Shown here piece by piece: positions 7,901 through 16,524 of a DNA stretch of 64,000 nucleotides. Within the stretch, counting starts at the first letter, position 1; every line of letters begins with the position of its first letter. The notes beneath the pieces are model-generated. The model worked only from the letters and a program-made list of their open reading frames with translations, made no database searches and was not told where the DNA came from. Source of the DNA: an uncultured Flavobacteriales bacterium (GTDB lineage Bacteria; Bacteroidota; Bacteroidia; Flavobacteriales_E; Vicingaceae); contig CAJXMH010000015.1 of assembly GCA_913056345.1 (NCBI GenBank), forward strand, positions 1 to 64,000, in the 5' to 3' direction. The translations under genes and the position numbers were made by a program.

Positions 7901-8749
7901 ACATTCTACAGAGAGCAAAGGGATGAAATTCAAGTAATTCGTTTAGTAGGTGCATTTCCTGAGGACTATTTAACATACTCTAACCAAGATTTTGGAACTG
8001 TAAAAGGGTTCTCTGTTAATTATGACTTGAGAAGGATAAAAAATATAATGTTGAGAGTGAACTACACCTTGCAATTCGCTGAAGGTACAGGTTCAGGATC
8101 GCTTAGTTCACTGAATTTAGTTAACTCAGGTCAACCAAACCTAAGAACTATCTTCCCATACAGCTACGATCAAAGACATCAGATAACTACTGATATTGAT
8201 TACCGTTATGCTAGAGGAAGCAGATACAATGGTCCTAAGATCGCAGGGAAGAACATCTTAGAAGATGCAGGTTTGAACCTTCAGTTTATCGCCGGTTCGG
8301 GAACCCCATACACTGCAAGATCAGGAGCAGATAATAGTGAAAATATTGGAGGGGGTCAATTTAGACAACCAATTGTTGGTGATGTAAGTGGATCTCGTTT
8401 GCCTTGGACAGTTAGACTAAACGCCCGTATTGATAAGAATTTTATGATCAAGTGGGGTAGTAAGAATGAGTCAAACGAAAGTTTATGGAAAAATGGTCAA
8501 AAGACCTCTACACTTAATGTTTACTTACAAGTGCTGAATGTGCTAGATCGTCAGAACGTACAGAATGTTTATGCCTACACAGGAAATGCTGATGATGATG
8601 GTTTCTTAACCTCTGCAGCCTTCCAAGACGTGATACGTCAGCAAATCAATGAAGAGTCGTTTAGAGATCAGTACGCAATAAGATTGCAAAACATGTACAA
8701 CTTTGAGCTTCCAAGAAGAATTCGTCTTGGATTAATGTTAAACTTTTAG
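4994..8749 (+). CDS. TonB-dependent outer-membrane receptor with carboxypeptidase-like N-terminal domain
   Basis: 1251 residues. A signal peptide (cleavage after SIHAQ near 22) is followed by a CarboxypepD_reg-like beta-sandwich (about 26-110; SIKGVVKDGDSGEPIPFANV), a TonB plug (about 130-240; MNMRGSRGSNNVTFIDGIKV and YGDVTGGVTSI) and a 22-strand-type barrel ending in the terminal aromatic of RLGLMLNF. It should import a bulky substrate with TonB energy. There is no SusD-like partner, so it is not a typical polysaccharide locus; the partners are a large T9SS cargo protein (20 nt downstream) and a PorV-like barrel. The plug precedes a very long barrel region with many loops. Substrate unknown. 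Confidence 0.93.
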   Translation: MLKKLLLTLVIAFGSILSIHAQVGQGSIKGVVKDGDSGEPIPFANVTLMNGSDQVIGTTTDFDGRYTLKPIPPGTYDLQVSYVGYQTKRVAGISVSSDKITKQNLEITAGVKLDVVDIVEYKKPLIELDKTTSEETKTREQIERMAVRSAIDVAKTAGNGVVSRDNGSNTMNMRGSRGSNNVTFIDGIKVIGSTSLPKSAIEEVTVKTGGLSAQYGDVTGGVTSITTRGALKEYFGNVEVLTSGFKASEGNVVGLDNFGYNLFGFSAGGPIITKKDDEGNVKDAPLGFLLTGEYRTILNPRPSAVQLYKPRDAVQDEIHSDPLFTDGINPGVFKKAEFLRSSDFEEIDYQRNVESKRLVLNGKIDIKINDLSALAIGGTFDRRVGNSDSRNFQLYNYFNNPRSTANDVRAYVRYTQRFANAETEEGEEDNSIVKNAFFSIQADFSRRTTVLEDERHEDNFFNYGHVGQFNAITEPSYAFETGNGNGVLLDNGQRYIGDFLTAFNSPIAYNFTPGTTNPLLANYTSSFYQFRDQFPQFYDTREDVEGFGGLVNGSTIPNNVYNLWSHPGAVFNSYQQTQRDQYRLSGIGSADIGEHAIMLGFEYEQRVTSNYSLNPLGLWQLGRGSVNSHIEQIDSSNYTIVQASSFPEITFERAYAGDARTYFAYNMRRALGLPVDGTDFIDFDSYDISTYKMEYFAAEQLINPANNVNLQYRGYDHLGNKFTDQPSLDDFFNQTNELGFKTRPVAAYQPIYIAGFIEDKFAFDDLVFRLGLRLDRFDANQPVLRDQFSFFPTRDVAYARGQGLTNVPGNIGEDYVVYVSDIENPGVENVIGYRNPETNTFFNATGEELNDPTVLQAGGSIAPWLQDPSRRSVVEDMDASSFEDYEPQYTLMPRISFSFPISDEATFFANYDILTQRPTGNVALDPIDIIYIQNHNRILTNPNLRPTRTISYEIGFKQKLTNSSALTLNTFYREQRDEIQVIRLVGAFPEDYLTYSNQDFGTVKGFSVNYDLRRIKNIMLRVNYTLQFAEGTGSGSLSSLNLVNSGQPNLRTIFPYSYDQRHQITTDIDYRYARGSRYNGPKIAGKNILEDAGLNLQFIAGSGTPYTARSGADNSENIGGGQFRQPIVGDVSGSRLPWTVRLNARIDKNFMIKWGSKNESNESLWKNGQKTSTLNVYLQVLNVLDRQNVQNVYAYTGNADDDGFLTSAAFQDVIRQQINEESFRDQYAIRLQNMYNFELPRRIRLGLMLNF

Positions 8750-8769
8750 GCCGAAGAAATAATAGAAAG

Positions 8770-11700
8770 ATGATGAACATTAGAAAAAATATCACATTAT
8801 CCTTACTTGTGCTCACTCAGGTGGCTTTCGCCGCTAAAGGCCCAAGTGAAAGTAATAATGATCGTAATGCCGCGAACAGGCAATCTTTAGCCGCTGGATG
8901 CTCGCCTGCCACACGAATTACTTACATGGAATACAATAATGTAAGGACTCGTGTAGAAACGGGTGGATTATGGTGGCAAGATAGACCAAATAGTCGCGCA
9001 GACTATGAAGTGCCGAGAAATTCCAACTCTTTCGCTCTATACGCAGGAGGATTATGGATGGCAGGAACTGATGTTAATGGTCAGTTAAAAGCTGCAGCAA
9101 GTTTATTCGGCACAGGCGGAGTAGACTATTGGACAGGTCCTCTCGATACTACAGGTACTGCCGAAATTAATGCTGCTACTTGTGAGGAGTGGGATCGATT
9201 CTTTGAAATCGATAAGCAGGAGGTCTTGCAATTTGTTTTGTATAGAAGAGCAGTCGAAGCAGGCACTGATGCTGAAGATTTTCCTGACTATCAAGTTCCA
9301 CTTTCTATCCAAAACTGGCCTGCTAATGGAGACCTATCTAAAGGACAAGCTAATAAATTAGCTCCTTATGTAGACGTAAATGGTGATGGCTTCTATGATT
9401 ATAACGACGGAGATTATCCTTTTTACGATCTTGGTTCTGGTTTCAATAGCTTAATTGATCCCAATATTCTCAATGCAAATGGACAGGTTGATTGCCGCGC
9501 TCCAAGAGCTAGCAGAAGTGAGAGTGCTTCAAGGCCACTATTTGGAGATAAGACCTATTGGTGGATTTTTAACGATAAAGGTAACCTTCATACTGAAACA
9601 AATGCACCTTCTATAGGAATGGAGATTCACGGTCAGACTTTCGCTTTCGCAACTAATGACGAGATTAATGATATGACTTTCTACAATTTTGAGTTAATAA
9701 ATCGTTCAACATTTACTTTAACAGATACATACTTTGCGAATTATGTAGATTCTGACTTAGGTAATCCTCAGGACGATTACGTTGGATGTGATGTAGAAAG
9801 GGGATTTGGCTTTTGTTACAATGGTGATGAAACGGATGAAGATTTCAATGGTCAGACCGGATATGGATCTACACCTGCTGTTATTGGAATAGATTTCTTT
9901 GAAGGTCCTTATCAGGATGCTGATGGAATAAATAACCAAGTTGGAATTCTTCCCGGCCAAGCATTAAACGGACTAGGTTACTTTAACCCTAATGAATTAG
10001 AACCCGATACTTTAATTGATAATGAGCGTTTTGGTATGAGAAGGTTCGTTTATTATAACATCGGAGGAGGTCAGAATGGAGACCCATCTTTGGCGATTCA
10101 TTACTATAATTATATGAGAGGTATTTGGCAAAATGGTCAAAACATGCGTCATGGCGGAGATGGATTAGCTTCAGGCGGGGTTGAGTCAATTCCAACTTAC
10201 TTCATGTTCCCAGGTGATAGTGATCCTTTACATTGGGGTACAACTGATGAAAATGGAATTACTACGGTCCCTCAAAATACCAATTGGACTGAGTCTACTC
10301 CTGGTGGAGGTTCTCCGAATGCTCCGGGTGATAGAAGATTCTTGCAGTCAGCCGGACCTTTTACTCTAGAGCCCGGAAATGTAAACGACATTACAGTGGG
10401 GGTTGTATTCGGTCAAGCTGAAACAGGTGGTCGTTTCGCTTCTTTAGAAAGAGCAATTACGGCCGATGATAAGGCTCAAGCATTATTTGACAACTGTTTT
10501 CAGGTGCTTGATGGCCCTGATGCTCCAGATTTAACAATTCAAGAACTAGATCAGGAATTGATCCTGTATTTAAGTAATAGTGAGTTATCAAACAACTTCA
10601 ACGAACAATATGAAGAAGATGATCCAAATATTGTAACTCCTGATACTTTACTGAATAGAAATCCACCTATTGTCTACGATAATACTTACAGGTTCCAAGG
10701 TTATCAAATTTTCCAACTTAAAGGTCCTGATGTATCTGTTTCTGAGATTGGTAATCCTTCAGTGGCTCGTTTAGCTTTCCAATGCGACATTAAAGATGGT
10801 GTAACAACCCTGATCAACTATACTTTTGATGAAGGACTTGGAGCTAATATACCAGTCTTACAGGTTGAGGGATCTAACGAAGGAGTTGTCCATAGTTTTA
10901 GAGCAACTGAGGACTTGTTTGCAACGGGTAACACATCTCTGATTAACTATAAAACCTATTACTACGTTGCGGTGGCATATGCTTACAATGAATTTAAGCC
11001 TTACGAGCAAGATCAAGCTCCTGATCTTGAAAACCCACTAGCACCGGCATCAGATGGTCAGAAGCAGCCTTATCTAGCTAGTAGAAAGACAGCAGATGGA
11101 GGTTCAATTGCCTCTGTTGCCGCTATTCCACACAGCATTACACCTGAAGAAAGTGGTACTGTATCACGTTCATCATATGGTGATTTGATAGGAATAACAA
11201 GACTTCAAGGACAAGGTAACGGTAACAATGGGCTTGAATTGACAAATCAGACTCTAGATCGTCTTATTGAAGAGAAGAGTTGGGAAGACGATTCTTCTTT
11301 TATAGACCGCTTAGATTACAGACCTGGTTCAGGGCCTCTCACAGTTAAAGTGGTAGATCCCCTTAACGTAGTAGATGGTAAGTTTTACTTTAAAATGCTT
11401 GATGAAGATATTAATGGAAACCCTGCGGTAACAGATACAGCAGAATGGATGCTTTGGGTTGAAGGTGGAGACACTGTGTATTCCAAGAATAGCATTGATA
11501 CAAGGACCGAACAATTGCTTTTTGATCCTAATTGGGGACTTTCCATCTTAATTGAGCAAACAGATAATCCTGGTCAAGATCCTGCAAACGGCAATGGGTT
11601 TATAGACTCTCGTATTGAGTACGATGATCCTACTAAAGCATGGCTTACAGGTATCCCTGATTCTGATGGAGAAACACCTTTTAATTGGATTCTTTCGGGT

Positions 11701-12972
11701 TCTTCGGGTGGTCTTCAGGCAGCTTACGGGGATCGAACGATTGGTGGAGACTTTGTAGACCCTAATGAAGATTTTGAAAATATACTTGAAGGTACGATTG
11801 CCCCTTATGGTTTGGTTGGTTATGGAACTGGAAATACCAATACAGGTTTACTTCTGAATAAGCCAGCCTTCGATTTTGTTTCTGCTCAAAGATCTAGACT
11901 AGAGTATTTGAACTCCACAGTTATTGTATACACAAAAGATAAAAGCAAATGGACTCGTTGCCCTGTGATTGAATTACAGGAGGAGACTAGTAGAGCGATA
12001 GCAGGAGATAGTAAGTATTCTAAGCGATCACTTGGATCTGTCGATAAGGATGGAAATATGTGGCAGCCTGGAGATCCTGCAGACGTTACAGATCCTAATA
12101 GCCCTGCTTATATTGATTCCATTGGTATGGGATGGTTCCCAGGATATGCAATAAACCTTGAGACAGGGGAACGAATGAATATGGCTTTTGGAGAGGATAG
12201 TTGGTATGGAGTTGACAACGGAGGCGATATGATTTGGAATCCTACATCAACTGTTTTTTCTGGAGCTCAAGGTAGTTTAGTATGGGGTGGTAAGCATGTT
12301 ACTTACATCTTCAGAAAAACGCTCGATGCAGAAGGTGTTCCTACGATTCCAACCTTGCCTACTAAAATGACAGAGTACGATGCCGGGGAGCGCTTGAATG
12401 AAATGTTGAAGAGCCCTGTAAGTATTATTCCTGGGTATGCTTGGGCTGCATGTAGTTGGGTATCTATACCATTACTCGAACAGGGTGCTGAATTGCTTGA
12501 AACAGATGCACGTGTTTATCTGCAGGTGGCTAAGCCATTTGATGTCAAATATTCTGAGATAGATGCCGATTTAATGAACGATGGCAGACCAGTTTATACT
12601 TTCGAGACACAGGGGATAGCTACTCTGAAAAATCAAAGAGGCGTTCTTGCAGATGCACTTGAGGAAATAAATGTTGTTCCAAACCCATATTATGCAGTTT
12701 CAGATTATGAAAATAGTGCTATTGATAATAGGGTTAAGATTACAAATCTGCCTCAAAATTGTAACATAAAAATTTACAACATGTCAGGGACATTAATTCG
12801 CGAATACAATAAGTCAGATCCGCTTAATTTCCTTGATTGGGACTTGTCCAACCAAGTGGGTATTCCAATATCGAGTGGTGTTTACATCATTCATGTTGAT
12901 GTTCCTGGGGTTGGTGAAAAGATTCTTAAATGGTTCGGTGTGATGAGACCGGTAGACCTTAACAATTTCTAA
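8770..12972 (+). CDS. Very large T9SS-secreted protein with C-terminal sorting domain
   Basis: 1400 residues. There is a signal peptide (MNIRKN then a hydrophobic stretch ending AFAAKG). The start of the mature region is Trp/Gly-rich (ETGGLWWQDRP, YAGGLWMAGTDVNG), followed by acidic calcium-site-like loops such as DVNGDGFYDYNDGDYPFYD near residue 200. The C-terminus (about 1300-1400) has a type A T9SS sorting signature: VVPNPYY, KIYNMSGTLIREY, SSGVYIIHVD and GEKILKWFGV. The product should cross the outer membrane and be attached or released. It lies between a TonB receptor and a PorV-like gene (gaps of 20 and 11 nt), so the three form one operon. I do not recognise a catalytic domain. A start two bases apart is equivocal, since ATGATG begins the gene. 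Confidence 0.88.
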   Translation: MMNIRKNITLSLLVLTQVAFAAKGPSESNNDRNAANRQSLAAGCSPATRITYMEYNNVRTRVETGGLWWQDRPNSRADYEVPRNSNSFALYAGGLWMAGTDVNGQLKAAASLFGTGGVDYWTGPLDTTGTAEINAATCEEWDRFFEIDKQEVLQFVLYRRAVEAGTDAEDFPDYQVPLSIQNWPANGDLSKGQANKLAPYVDVNGDGFYDYNDGDYPFYDLGSGFNSLIDPNILNANGQVDCRAPRASRSESASRPLFGDKTYWWIFNDKGNLHTETNAPSIGMEIHGQTFAFATNDEINDMTFYNFELINRSTFTLTDTYFANYVDSDLGNPQDDYVGCDVERGFGFCYNGDETDEDFNGQTGYGSTPAVIGIDFFEGPYQDADGINNQVGILPGQALNGLGYFNPNELEPDTLIDNERFGMRRFVYYNIGGGQNGDPSLAIHYYNYMRGIWQNGQNMRHGGDGLASGGVESIPTYFMFPGDSDPLHWGTTDENGITTVPQNTNWTESTPGGGSPNAPGDRRFLQSAGPFTLEPGNVNDITVGVVFGQAETGGRFASLERAITADDKAQALFDNCFQVLDGPDAPDLTIQELDQELILYLSNSELSNNFNEQYEEDDPNIVTPDTLLNRNPPIVYDNTYRFQGYQIFQLKGPDVSVSEIGNPSVARLAFQCDIKDGVTTLINYTFDEGLGANIPVLQVEGSNEGVVHSFRATEDLFATGNTSLINYKTYYYVAVAYAYNEFKPYEQDQAPDLENPLAPASDGQKQPYLASRKTADGGSIASVAAIPHSITPEESGTVSRSSYGDLIGITRLQGQGNGNNGLELTNQTLDRLIEEKSWEDDSSFIDRLDYRPGSGPLTVKVVDPLNVVDGKFYFKMLDEDINGNPAVTDTAEWMLWVEGGDTVYSKNSIDTRTEQLLFDPNWGLSILIEQTDNPGQDPANGNGFIDSRIEYDDPTKAWLTGIPDSDGETPFNWILSGSSGGLQAAYGDRTIGGDFVDPNEDFENILEGTIAPYGLVGYGTGNTNTGLLLNKPAFDFVSAQRSRLEYLNSTVIVYTKDKSKWTRCPVIELQEETSRAIAGDSKYSKRSLGSVDKDGNMWQPGDPADVTDPNSPAYIDSIGMGWFPGYAINLETGERMNMAFGEDSWYGVDNGGDMIWNPTSTVFSGAQGSLVWGGKHVTYIFRKTLDAEGVPTIPTLPTKMTEYDAGERLNEMLKSPVSIIPGYAWAACSWVSIPLLEQGAELLETDARVYLQVAKPFDVKYSEIDADLMNDGRPVYTFETQGIATLKNQRGVLADALEEINVVPNPYYAVSDYENSAIDNRVKITNLPQNCNIKIYNMSGTLIREYNKSDPLNFLDWDLSNQVGIPISSGVYIIHVDVPGVGEKILKWFGVMRPVDLNNF

Positions 12973-12983
12973 AATATAGATTT

Positions 12984-14051
12984 ATGAAACGAATAAATTT
13001 TAGTCTATTATTAGCTTCTTGTCTTTCTTTTACGCTCCTTTATGGAGGAAATGAAGATCGTGCAGGAGAAGCCGGTGCATCAGAGCTACTCATTAATCCA
13101 TGGGCAAGAAGTTCTGGATGGGGTAATGCAAATACCGCTTCTGCCTTTGGAATAGAGGCCATGCATTTGAATGTAGCCGGATTAGCCTATACCGAAGGAA
13201 CACAAGTAAACTTCGTTAATACGAGTTGGTTGTCTGGAACAGATATTAGTATCAATGCTGCAGGTTTAGCACAACGTCTTGGTGAATCAGGTGGTGTGCT
13301 AGGTGTTTCCTTGATGTCAATGAGCTTTGGTGATCTAGATATAACTACAGTTGATAATCCTGATGGAGGTTTGGGAACTTTCAGGCCTAATTATTTTAAT
13401 CTAGGAATGGCCTATTCTAAGAACTTCTCAGAAACAATCAGTGGGGGAGTTGTTGTAAAATTGGTTTCTCAATCAATGGCAAATGTTAGAGCTAGTGGAG
13501 TTGCAATTGATGCGGGTGTTAATTACGTTACCGGGGAAAACGACCAGTTGAAGTTTGGTATTGCCTTAAGAAACGTAGGGCCAACTATGCAGTATAGAGG
13601 GAATGGTTTATCAGATCGATTCGAAGATTTGGAAACAGAGAAGCAGCTGACGATTAATCAACGCTCAAATGATTTTGAACTTCCTTCTTTACTGAATATT
13701 GGATTGTCTTATGATTTTTACCTTGCTCAAAATCCAGAAAGTGATGAACTTTCAGAGCATAGATTAACCGCTGCAGGAACGTTTACTTCTAACTCATTTA
13801 CTAAGGATCAGTTTAGAATTGGCGCAGAGTATGCTTTTAGAGAGATGTTCATGGTTAGAGGTGGATATACTTATGAATCAGATATTGAAAGTGAAGAGGA
13901 AAGCAGAACAGTATCAGCAGGACCCTCATTTGGTGCTACTGTAGAGATTCCGCTAGGACAGTCAGGTTCTACTTTTGGCATTGATTATTCCTACAGAGTG
14001 ACACGGACTTTCGATGGAACGAACGCAATTGGTGTTTCCTTAAATTTCTAA
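12984..14051 (+). CDS. PorV/PorQ-family outer-membrane barrel protein
   Basis: 355 residues with a signal peptide (to about GG near 22). The early PWARSSGWGNANTASAFG and MHLNVAGLAY segments are typical of PorV-like (FadL/OMPP1-related) barrels, and the protein ends in the aromatic GVSLNF expected for barrel insertion. PorV is the T9SS shuttle that carries cargo from the translocon to the attachment complex. This copy lies 11 nt after a T9SS cargo gene and is followed by a terminator, so it is more likely a dedicated partner of that cargo than the general core PorV. Core T9SS genes (porK, porL, porM, porN, sov) are not in the window. Confidence 0.85.
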   Translation: MKRINFSLLLASCLSFTLLYGGNEDRAGEAGASELLINPWARSSGWGNANTASAFGIEAMHLNVAGLAYTEGTQVNFVNTSWLSGTDISINAAGLAQRLGESGGVLGVSLMSMSFGDLDITTVDNPDGGLGTFRPNYFNLGMAYSKNFSETISGGVVVKLVSQSMANVRASGVAIDAGVNYVTGENDQLKFGIALRNVGPTMQYRGNGLSDRFEDLETEKQLTINQRSNDFELPSLLNIGLSYDFYLAQNPESDELSEHRLTAAGTFTSNSFTKDQFRIGAEYAFREMFMVRGGYTYESDIESEEESRTVSAGPSFGATVEIPLGQSGSTFGIDYSYRVTRTFDGTNAIGVSLNF

Positions 14052-14077
14052 GAACAAATTAATTACATAGTTTTACG

Positions 14078-14109
14078 AAAGAGAATCCCGATGAGGGATT
14101 CTCTTTTTT
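14078..14109 (+). terminator. Rho-independent terminator of the TonB receptor / T9SS / PorV operon
   Basis: The stem GAGAATCCC (14081-14089) pairs with GGGATTCTC (14095-14103), is extended by AAA/TTT pairs, has a 5-nt loop and is followed by a run of T. It separates the operon from greA. Confidence 0.9.
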
Positions 14110-14130
14110 AAGTTATATAGCACAGATAAT

Positions 14131-14604
14131 ATGGGACAGATCAGTTATTTTACAGAAGAAGGTTTGCAAAAACTAAAAGACGAATTAAAACAGTTGCAAA
14201 CTGTCGAAAGAACATCAATTTCTCAGCAAATCGCAGAAGCTCGTGACAAGGGAGATTTATCAGAAAATGCAGAGTACGATGCCGCTAAAGAGGCTCAGGG
14301 TTTACTAGAGATGAAAATTAGTAAGCTGGAGACATTGATAGCTAATGCCAGAGTTGTCGATGAGTCTGAATTAGATACTTCTAAGGTCTTAATCCTATCT
14401 ACGGTAAAGCTGAAGAACCTTGTGAACGGCGCCAGTATGGAGTATACCATTGTTTCTGAGAAAGAGGCTGACATCAAGCAAAAAAAGATCTCGGTTGAAT
14501 CGCCTATCGCAAAAGGCCTGCTTGGAAAGAAAGTTGGTGATGTAGCGGAAGTTCAAGTACCATCAGGCAAGATGAAGTTTGAAATCCTTGAGATTAAACG
14601 GTAA
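14131..14604 (+). CDS. greA: Transcription elongation factor GreA
   Basis: 157 residues, the usual GreA length. The N-terminal coiled-coil hairpin (residues 1-75) carries the tip sequence ARDKGDLSENAEYDAAKEAQ, whose acidic residues enter the RNA polymerase secondary channel to stimulate transcript cleavage. The C-terminal FKBP-like domain shows VSPIAKGLLGKKVGD-type sequence near residue 130. Its stop codon overlaps the start of the HIT gene by one base (TAATG), indicating translational coupling. Confidence 0.97.
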   Translation: MGQISYFTEEGLQKLKDELKQLQTVERTSISQQIAEARDKGDLSENAEYDAAKEAQGLLEMKISKLETLIANARVVDESELDTSKVLILSTVKLKNLVNGASMEYTIVSEKEADIKQKKISVESPIAKGLLGKKVGDVAEVQVPSGKMKFEILEIKR

Positions 14605-14990
14605 TGGCTAGTCTATTCTCGAAAATCGTTGCAGGTGAAATACCGGCCCATAAAATAGCTGAGAACGAACACTTTTTGGCCTTTTTAGATATTAACCCAT
14701 TGGTTAAAGGCCATACCTTGGTTATTCCAAAAAAGGAAATAGATTACATATTCGATCTGGAAGAGCAAGAATACCGTGATCTATGGACATTTGCTAGGAA
14801 AGTGGGTAAAAAGCTTGAATCCAAAGTAAAATGTAAAAGGATTGGTATCGCTGTAATAGGACTGGAGGTGCCTCATGCACATATTCACCTTGTGCCTATT
14901 AATGAAGTAGAAGATATCAATTTTGCAGCTCCCAAACTTACTCTCAGTCATTCTGAATTGGCAGCAATTGCAGATTCAATTCGCGCTTAA
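14604..14990 (+). CDS. HIT-family (histidine triad) nucleotide-binding protein
   Basis: 128 residues. The catalytic histidine triad HAHIHLVPI lies near residue 91, and the N-terminal half carries FSKIVAGEIPAHKIAEN and FLDINPLVKGHTLVIPK, typical of the HINT branch. Such proteins hydrolyse adenosine phosphoramidates and similar nucleotides. It overlaps the greA stop by one base. Its 3' end overlaps the convergent ruvC gene by 4 nt, so no separate terminator fits between them. Confidence 0.95.
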   Translation: MASLFSKIVAGEIPAHKIAENEHFLAFLDINPLVKGHTLVIPKKEIDYIFDLEEQEYRDLWTFARKVGKKLESKVKCKRIGIAVIGLEVPHAHIHLVPINEVEDINFAAPKLTLSHSELAAIADSIRA

Positions 14991-15556
14991 GCTTTTCGGT
15001 CAGGGTTCTGCTTCAAAAAAGAATCCCACGAGCTGTATGACTTTGAAGTACTACTCATTCGCCCATTTTGATAATGATGACAAACCGCAACTGCTAAACC
15101 GTCGGTTGCATCTAAGTACTTAGGAGAAGCTTTGTGTGGCACAATAGTTTTTAGCATTGATGCTACTTGTTCTTTCGAGGCAGCTCCCTTTCCGGTAATG
15201 GCCTTTTTTATTTTTTTGGGCATGTACTCTGTAACAGGAACCTCTCTCACTAAAGAAGCTGCCATCGCTACACCCTGCGCTCTTCCAAGCTTTAACATTG
15301 ATTGAGCATTTTTACCGTAAAAGGGTGCTTCAATAGCCATTTCATCTACCTTGAATTCGTCAATTAAAGAAAGTGTGCGTTCAAATATTTTCTTCAAACG
15401 AATACTATGGTCACCAAGCTTAGCAAGGTGGATAGCACCCATAGAAAGTAAAGAAATCTCTTTTTTCTTTACTGATATCAAGCCGTAACCCATTATATTC
15501 GTACCTGGATCTATTCCGAGAATTATTTTATCCGCTTCAATTATCTGCTTCTCCAT
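14987..15556 (-). CDS. ruvC: Crossover junction endodeoxyribonuclease RuvC
   Basis: 189 residues from the ATG at 15556. It resolves Holliday junctions as a dimer with RuvAB. The acidic catalytic residues are visible: Asp in IILGIDPGTNIMGYGL near residue 16, Glu in MAIEAPFYGKNAQS near 73 with the following KLGRAQGVAM, and the Asp pair in YLDATDGLAVAVCHH near 150. An upstream alternative start at 15568 adds only four residues. The start codon abuts that of the divergent membrane-protein gene, so any promoter for ruvC lies inside that gene. Confidence 0.95.
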   Translation of the reverse strand: MEKQIIEADKIILGIDPGTNIMGYGLISVKKKEISLLSMGAIHLAKLGDHSIRLKKIFERTLSLIDEFKVDEMAIEAPFYGKNAQSMLKLGRAQGVAMAASLVREVPVTEYMPKKIKKAITGKGAASKEQVASMLKTIVPHKASPKYLDATDGLAVAVCHHYQNGRMSSTSKSYSSWDSFLKQNPDRKA

Positions 15557-16524
15557 TGTTAAAAACAAAGCTATATAAATTAACTAACTCTATACTCAGC
15601 ATATCGCTTGCAGTATTGGCCTCTTGGTATTTGATCTATTTATTTCAAGAAAGAATCTCTCGAGCTGATCTTAGTTTTATGTGGCAACAATTAAACGCTC
15701 ACCTTTACTTTTTTCTTCTAGTATTTGCGCTTATGCCCCTTAATTGGCTAGTTGAAACCTTCAAATGGCGTAATTTGGTTAAGCAATTTTCTATTATTTC
15801 TTTTCGACTATCCCTTTTATCAGTCCTGTTTGGGCTTAGTATGAGTCTTCTTACACCTTACAGGCTAGGAGAGCTTGCGGGTAGATTAATTCACATTTCA
15901 AAGAAGCAAAGAATCAAGGTTCTGTACGTAAATACCTTTAGTTCTTTTTCTCAATTGCTTCTTACAGTTTTGGCCGCAGTAGTTGTCTTTCCATTTTATC
16001 CCATTTTTATGTCAATTTCGTTTGGTCTTAAGTTAACCTTTTCTATAATTACCGCCATTTTACTTTTATACCTTTTCTTTTCTTCACACTTTATTAAACG
16101 GATCATACTTTTTATTAACCAACGGCTTAGGTTTGGTCAAGAGGTGGACCAATTGAACTTTAATACAGCAAAGCGTGGGTCGACATTTCTGCTCAGTTTT
16201 ATGCGCTACTTGATTTTCCTTATTCAATTTGTGCTATTGGTGTATGTTTTTGAAACAACTATTCCATTGAAAACAGCTATCATAGCCTGTGTAGCAGTAT
16301 TCTTTGTTGCTTCTGTTGTTCCTAGCGCTTGGATTTCAGACCTTCCTATTCGATCTTCAGTAGCTTTTATTGTTTTTGAGCATTTAGGCTACTCAGGGGT
16401 AATTGGCCTATTTAGTTCATTGATCTTGTGGTGCATAAATTTATTATTACCCGCATTTTTAGGCTTGACAGAAGCAAGGAAAGTAGATTGGTTGGCACTA
16501 AAAAAATTGCGGCATGCTGAATAA
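15556..16524 (+). CDS. Lysylphosphatidylglycerol synthetase/flippase-like transmembrane protein (UPF0104 type)
   Basis: 322 residues with eight or so hydrophobic segments and basic loops; the TPYRLGELAGRL segment near residue 97 matches the conserved region of LPG_synthase_TM (AglD/UPF0104) proteins. The catalytic domain of MprF enzymes is absent, so this is the membrane module only, possibly a lipid or glycolipid flippase. The start is a TTG at 15556, next to the ruvC start on the other strand; no ATG precedes the first membrane segment. It overlaps the following glycosyltransferase gene by 11 nt, suggesting a shared role in lipid-linked glycan synthesis. Confidence 0.75.
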   Translation: MLKTKLYKLTNSILSISLAVLASWYLIYLFQERISRADLSFMWQQLNAHLYFFLLVFALMPLNWLVETFKWRNLVKQFSIISFRLSLLSVLFGLSMSLLTPYRLGELAGRLIHISKKQRIKVLYVNTFSSFSQLLLTVLAAVVVFPFYPIFMSISFGLKLTFSIITAILLLYLFFSSHFIKRIILFINQRLRFGQEVDQLNFNTAKRGSTFLLSFMRYLIFLIQFVLLVYVFETTIPLKTAIIACVAVFFVASVVPSAWISDLPIRSSVAFIVFEHLGYSGVIGLFSSLILWCINLLLPAFLGLTEARKVDWLALKKLRHAE

